45,092 nt of DNA, taken from assembly GCA_024276655.1 (NCBI GenBank), contig JAJRWU010000149.1, positions 1 to 45,092 of the forward strand. Reading direction: 5' to 3'. Below, piece after piece: positions 42,362-45,092 of the stretch. Both the position numbers and the translations under genes were made by a program. The notes under the pieces are model-generated. The model had not been told where the DNA came from, did not search any database, and worked only from the letters and a program-made list of their open reading frames with translations. The stretch comes from Planctomycetota bacterium. Lineage in GTDB: Bacteria > Planctomycetota > Planctomycetia > Pirellulales > Pirellulaceae. How positions within the stretch are numbered: position 1 is the first letter of the stretch; every line of letters begins with the position of its first letter.

Positions 42362-44659
42362 TCACTCGCCTGCCTGGAGCGCTTCGGCCATGATTTCCTC
42401 GAATATTTTGATCGCGGCGGGAGGAAATGCGTTCCGTTCCCGGCTCCAGAAGTTCACCGTTGCCGGGTTGCCCTCCCAAGTAATGGGAATATGGACGCTG
42501 GAGTGGAAAACCCGGCCCATGAACTTCATGTCGGGGGCGCGAACCTTGGACACATCTTGGTTCGCGATCGCGGCGCCGGCCGCCTTTTCGGTATAGGCGG
42601 CTAAGCGGGAGAAGTTGGCGTCGATCGAAATGCCGCGTCCGCCAACGGCCAGCCGCAGCTTGGAATCTTGCGCCGCGACAACCACCTTCAATTTTTTGCC
42701 ATCTACCGCCGTTACGCCCAGCCGATCAAGTTGGGGCGCCAATTTTTGCAGCGCCAGGGCGAATCGTTCAAATGCTTCTTCCGACCCCGCCGCCTTGCGG
42801 GCCAAGCTGCGTAGTTCGTCGCTGATCACGACATCGCCGCGTTTTTCGGCCGCCAAAAAAGCGTCCACTCGCGAAGGTTTGTTTTTCGCGTCCAAACGCT
42901 CCTGGATCAGATTCTGATCGGCCAGCACGACGTCGAAATAGCCGATCATCATTTCGTCCCAGGTTTGATCTCCCCAACTCACCGCGTGGGTGGGGTCTGG
43001 GTTGGCGAGATTATTTTCTGAATTGTCGAAACGGGCTTCGCAGTGTAGCTTCGTGCCGGCGGGCATGAGCTTCGGCTGCCGAAAGGCGTAGGCGTTTTGC
43101 CAGTTGAAATCGTACTGGGGAACATCAAGAAGGATCTCTTTTTCGCCATCGGGGTAAATGGCGGTGTAACGAAACGCCTTGCCGCGAAGATGCATGTGCG
43201 GAAACATCGCCAGCATGAGAGAATTCTTGCGGAACAGGTACCACGATTCCTCAGGATGGTTTTCGGCGCCGGCGGGAATATGAATTTTGGTGTTCACTGC
43301 TTTCTGCGTCGCCACGACCTGCTTGACGTTCTCTTCCTCCGTAAAAACGAGGCCGATCGAACTACGGTCTTCCTGCGGAATTCCGGTGGGCGTGTAATGC
43401 ATTTGAAAAATGAGTTGCGAACCGGCGGGAATTTTTTTCGCCATGCCGTCGCGCAGAATCATCGCTTGCCCGCCCGGCGCCGTTGCCGCCAGCCAGTCGG
43501 ACTGCAACCCGCCGATGGAGCCGGCAAAACGTCCGCCGGGTGGCAGCACCGCCACGATAATATGATGCACCACCGCCCGATTGCCCGGTTGGCACTCCGC
43601 CGCCCGCACCCACATATCTTTTTTGAAGCCGGGATTGACCTTGAAATATTGGTATTTCACTTCGCCCTTGGCCGGCACCTGAAACGGTTTGTCGTCCATG
43701 TAAATCACCAGATCGGGCTTGGGAATGCGCCAACCTTGGGTGAATGCACGCGGCTTTGGCAGATCGTCGGGGTTGCCCTGCGGCGCTCCGGCGTCGACCC
43801 AATCAAAAATCTGTTGCTTCTGCTCCTTGGTCAGGCGAACGTCGTTGACGAAGTCGCCATGCTTGGGGTTGGCGTGCCAGGGCGGCATTCTCTGTTCGCT
43901 CACCACTTCGGCGATCATCTCCGCCCAACCGACCACTTCGTCGTACTCGGTCAATGAAAAAGGACCTATTTCGTTCGGCCGGTGGCACTCCACACAGCGG
44001 CTTTGCAAAATGCGGCTAATCTGCTTGGAGTAGGTGACGCCCGAATCTTTTTGCGATTTGAACACCCGACCAATATGACAGCCGACCGTTTCAGTGCTGG
44101 GCGTTGCAACCGCCTTGCCGGCGAGCAACTCTTGAAGGCACTCCCGCAAATAATCGTGCTCAATACGAGGACGCTGAATGCCGTAGGTGTATTGGTCGTC
44201 GATTCTGCCCTGATAACGCACCACGCGTTTTTCATCCAGAACGAAAACCTCGGGCGTGCGCGTGGCCGAAAACTGGTCGGCCACAATGTTTCCAGGATCT
44301 TTTAGCAGCGGAAAATGGACCGCGTTGGTGCGCACAAAATGCTGGATTTCCGCCAGAGAATCTTGTTGGTTGGAATTTACGCCCAGAAAACTGACGCCCT
44401 GCGAACCGAACTCCTTGGAAAGGGCTTCCAGGCGGTCGACGTAGAGCTTGACCAAAGGGCATTCCACGCCCAAAAACGCCACCACAACGATCTTTTTCTC
44501 AGCGAAATCGGCCAGCGAACGAGGTTTTCCGGTGCTATCTCGCAACTCGAATGTCGAGATTTTCCTACCCACACTCGAAGGAAGCTCCTTACTGCTTCCA
44601 GGCAGCGCCGCCAGAAGAAGAAAACAAACCGCCAAAACCGCTGAAAAACCTGATTTCAT
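42362..44659 (-). CDS. Exported redoxin / CxxCH / Cu type II monooxygenase-like protein
   Basis: The 765-residue protein has a signal peptide (MKSGFSAVLAVCFLLLAALP). A thioredoxin-fold (redoxin) domain at about 25-170 has only one Cys at the active-site position (LGVECPLVKLYVDRL), so it is not a CxxC reductase. A cytochrome-like segment with CVECH follows (Cys222, Cys225, His226), then the segment EQRMPPWHANP. The second half resembles Cu type II ascorbate-dependent monooxygenases: VVHHIIVAVLPPGG, QMHYTPTGIPQED and FPHMHLRGKAFRYTAIYPDG supply His and Met that could bind copper. It is probably an extracytoplasmic redox protein, substrate unknown; the same fusion occurs in other Planctomycetota. 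ATG 44659 is chosen, with AAGGG upstream, over a TTG at 44710. Confidence 0.87.
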   Translation of the reverse strand: MKSGFSAVLAVCFLLLAALPGSSKELPSSVGRKISTFELRDSTGKPRSLADFAEKKIVVVAFLGVECPLVKLYVDRLEALSKEFGSQGVSFLGVNSNQQDSLAEIQHFVRTNAVHFPLLKDPGNIVADQFSATRTPEVFVLDEKRVVRYQGRIDDQYTYGIQRPRIEHDYLRECLQELLAGKAVATPSTETVGCHIGRVFKSQKDSGVTYSKQISRILQSRCVECHRPNEIGPFSLTEYDEVVGWAEMIAEVVSEQRMPPWHANPKHGDFVNDVRLTKEQKQQIFDWVDAGAPQGNPDDLPKPRAFTQGWRIPKPDLVIYMDDKPFQVPAKGEVKYQYFKVNPGFKKDMWVRAAECQPGNRAVVHHIIVAVLPPGGRFAGSIGGLQSDWLAATAPGGQAMILRDGMAKKIPAGSQLIFQMHYTPTGIPQEDRSSIGLVFTEEENVKQVVATQKAVNTKIHIPAGAENHPEESWYLFRKNSLMLAMFPHMHLRGKAFRYTAIYPDGEKEILLDVPQYDFNWQNAYAFRQPKLMPAGTKLHCEARFDNSENNLANPDPTHAVSWGDQTWDEMMIGYFDVVLADQNLIQERLDAKNKPSRVDAFLAAEKRGDVVISDELRSLARKAAGSEEAFERFALALQKLAPQLDRLGVTAVDGKKLKVVVAAQDSKLRLAVGGRGISIDANFSRLAAYTEKAAGAAIANQDVSKVRAPDMKFMGRVFHSSVHIPITWEGNPATVNFWSRERNAFPPAAIKIFEEIMAEALQAGE

Positions 44660-44710
44660 CGTCGCACCCTTAACACATGTAAACCGACGGGCCTCATCCT
44701 CCACACTCAA

Positions 44711-45092
44711 ATAAACCCTCGAATCACGGTGAAAGTTTCGCGTCGAGCACGCTTATTGCGGTATTATCGGCTTTCGAGCGGGCGTTTGGAGGGAAATTGG
44801 CGTATTTCATTTTCGGCGAATGCACAAAAAAACCACCACTTCCGCAGCGGGGAGAACTTCCCGGACAAATCCAGTATTCCACAAACCGCCGGGCATGTAA
44901 CCACCAATCACGCGGATTCGGTGTTCGCGGGTGCAGGAACCGGCTCCGGCGCAATAGTGTTCGGCACGGCAATAGCGGCATGGAGTGAAGTCGATTTTCA
45001 GGTCGTTTTTTAGCGGGAAAGAGCGGGAAAGAAACTGAGGTCGCGGCGAAGTTCAGATTCTGATCTCTCAAGCGCGCAGCAGTAAGCGGATC
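44711..45092. other. Right window edge, no gene supported
   Basis: Open frames exist on both strands (for example about 44729-45013 forward) but their translations are of mixed, shadow-like composition and overlap each other. The stretch should include the promoter of the redoxin/cytochrome gene. GAGCGGGAAA is repeated directly near 45014-45032. Nothing else is recognised. Confidence 0.4.

Noticed and set aside
44724-45071. Reverse frame at the right edge
   Set aside because: It has no family, no ribosome site and a composition rich in Arg, Ser and Pro like a shadow frame.

Overview
This window looks like chromosomal DNA from a Planctomycetota bacterium, probably a Pirellulales-like lineage. 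The evidence is the combination of families: two DUF1501 proteins with twin-arginine leaders, a PSD1-type DUF1549/DUF1553 protein, a PPC-domain secreted protein, a PVC-type heme protein with HEAT repeats and a C-terminal CxxCH, Tat-exported Gfo/Idh/MocA oxidoreductases, a four-ACT aspartate kinase, and many secreted proteins of low complexity. No tRNA, rRNA, CRISPR array, prophage or transposase gene was recognised.

Layout. 1-2642: an HDOD signalling protein convergent with a short-chain dehydrogenase. 3104-3655: a secreted Ala/Val/Pro repeat protein. 3846-8543: an aspartate-family amino-acid cluster (homoserine dehydrogenase, a phosphoglycerate-mutase-like protein that is probably the homoserine kinase, and aspartate kinase). 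9023-13616: two Gfo/Idh/MocA oxidoreductases, a small unknown protein and an exported HSL-type esterase. 13714-22766, minus strand: DUF1501, a membrane protein, gatB, a CbxX-type AAA ATPase, a PQQ-type sugar dehydrogenase and a LysM/L,D-transpeptidase. 22932-29866: a zinc-ribbon membrane protein, a DUF3179 protein with an in-frame TGA, a PSD1 protein and a PPC protein, the last two each broken by one in-frame TAA. 30179-33743, minus: a protein with repeated secretin-N-like units and a glycine-rich tail, then a second DUF1501. 33977-45092: an exported beta-rich protein, two tiny membrane proteins, a large PVC-type heme protein, an ankyrin/HEAT protein and a redoxin/cytochrome/Cu-monooxygenase-like protein.

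Two things stand out. First, the DUF3179 reading frame carries TGA exactly where the first Cys of its CxxC is expected. A perfect 6-bp hairpin follows at the distance expected of a bacterial SECIS element, so this may be a selenoprotein; the main alternative is a nonsense mutation, made more credible by the two TAA-broken genes just downstream. Second, the gaps between genes are filled with several families of short palindromic, MITE-like repeats. One element sits inside another with a 4-bp target duplication, several have edges that coincide with stop codons of neighbouring genes, and others contain the only plausible start codons of exported proteins.
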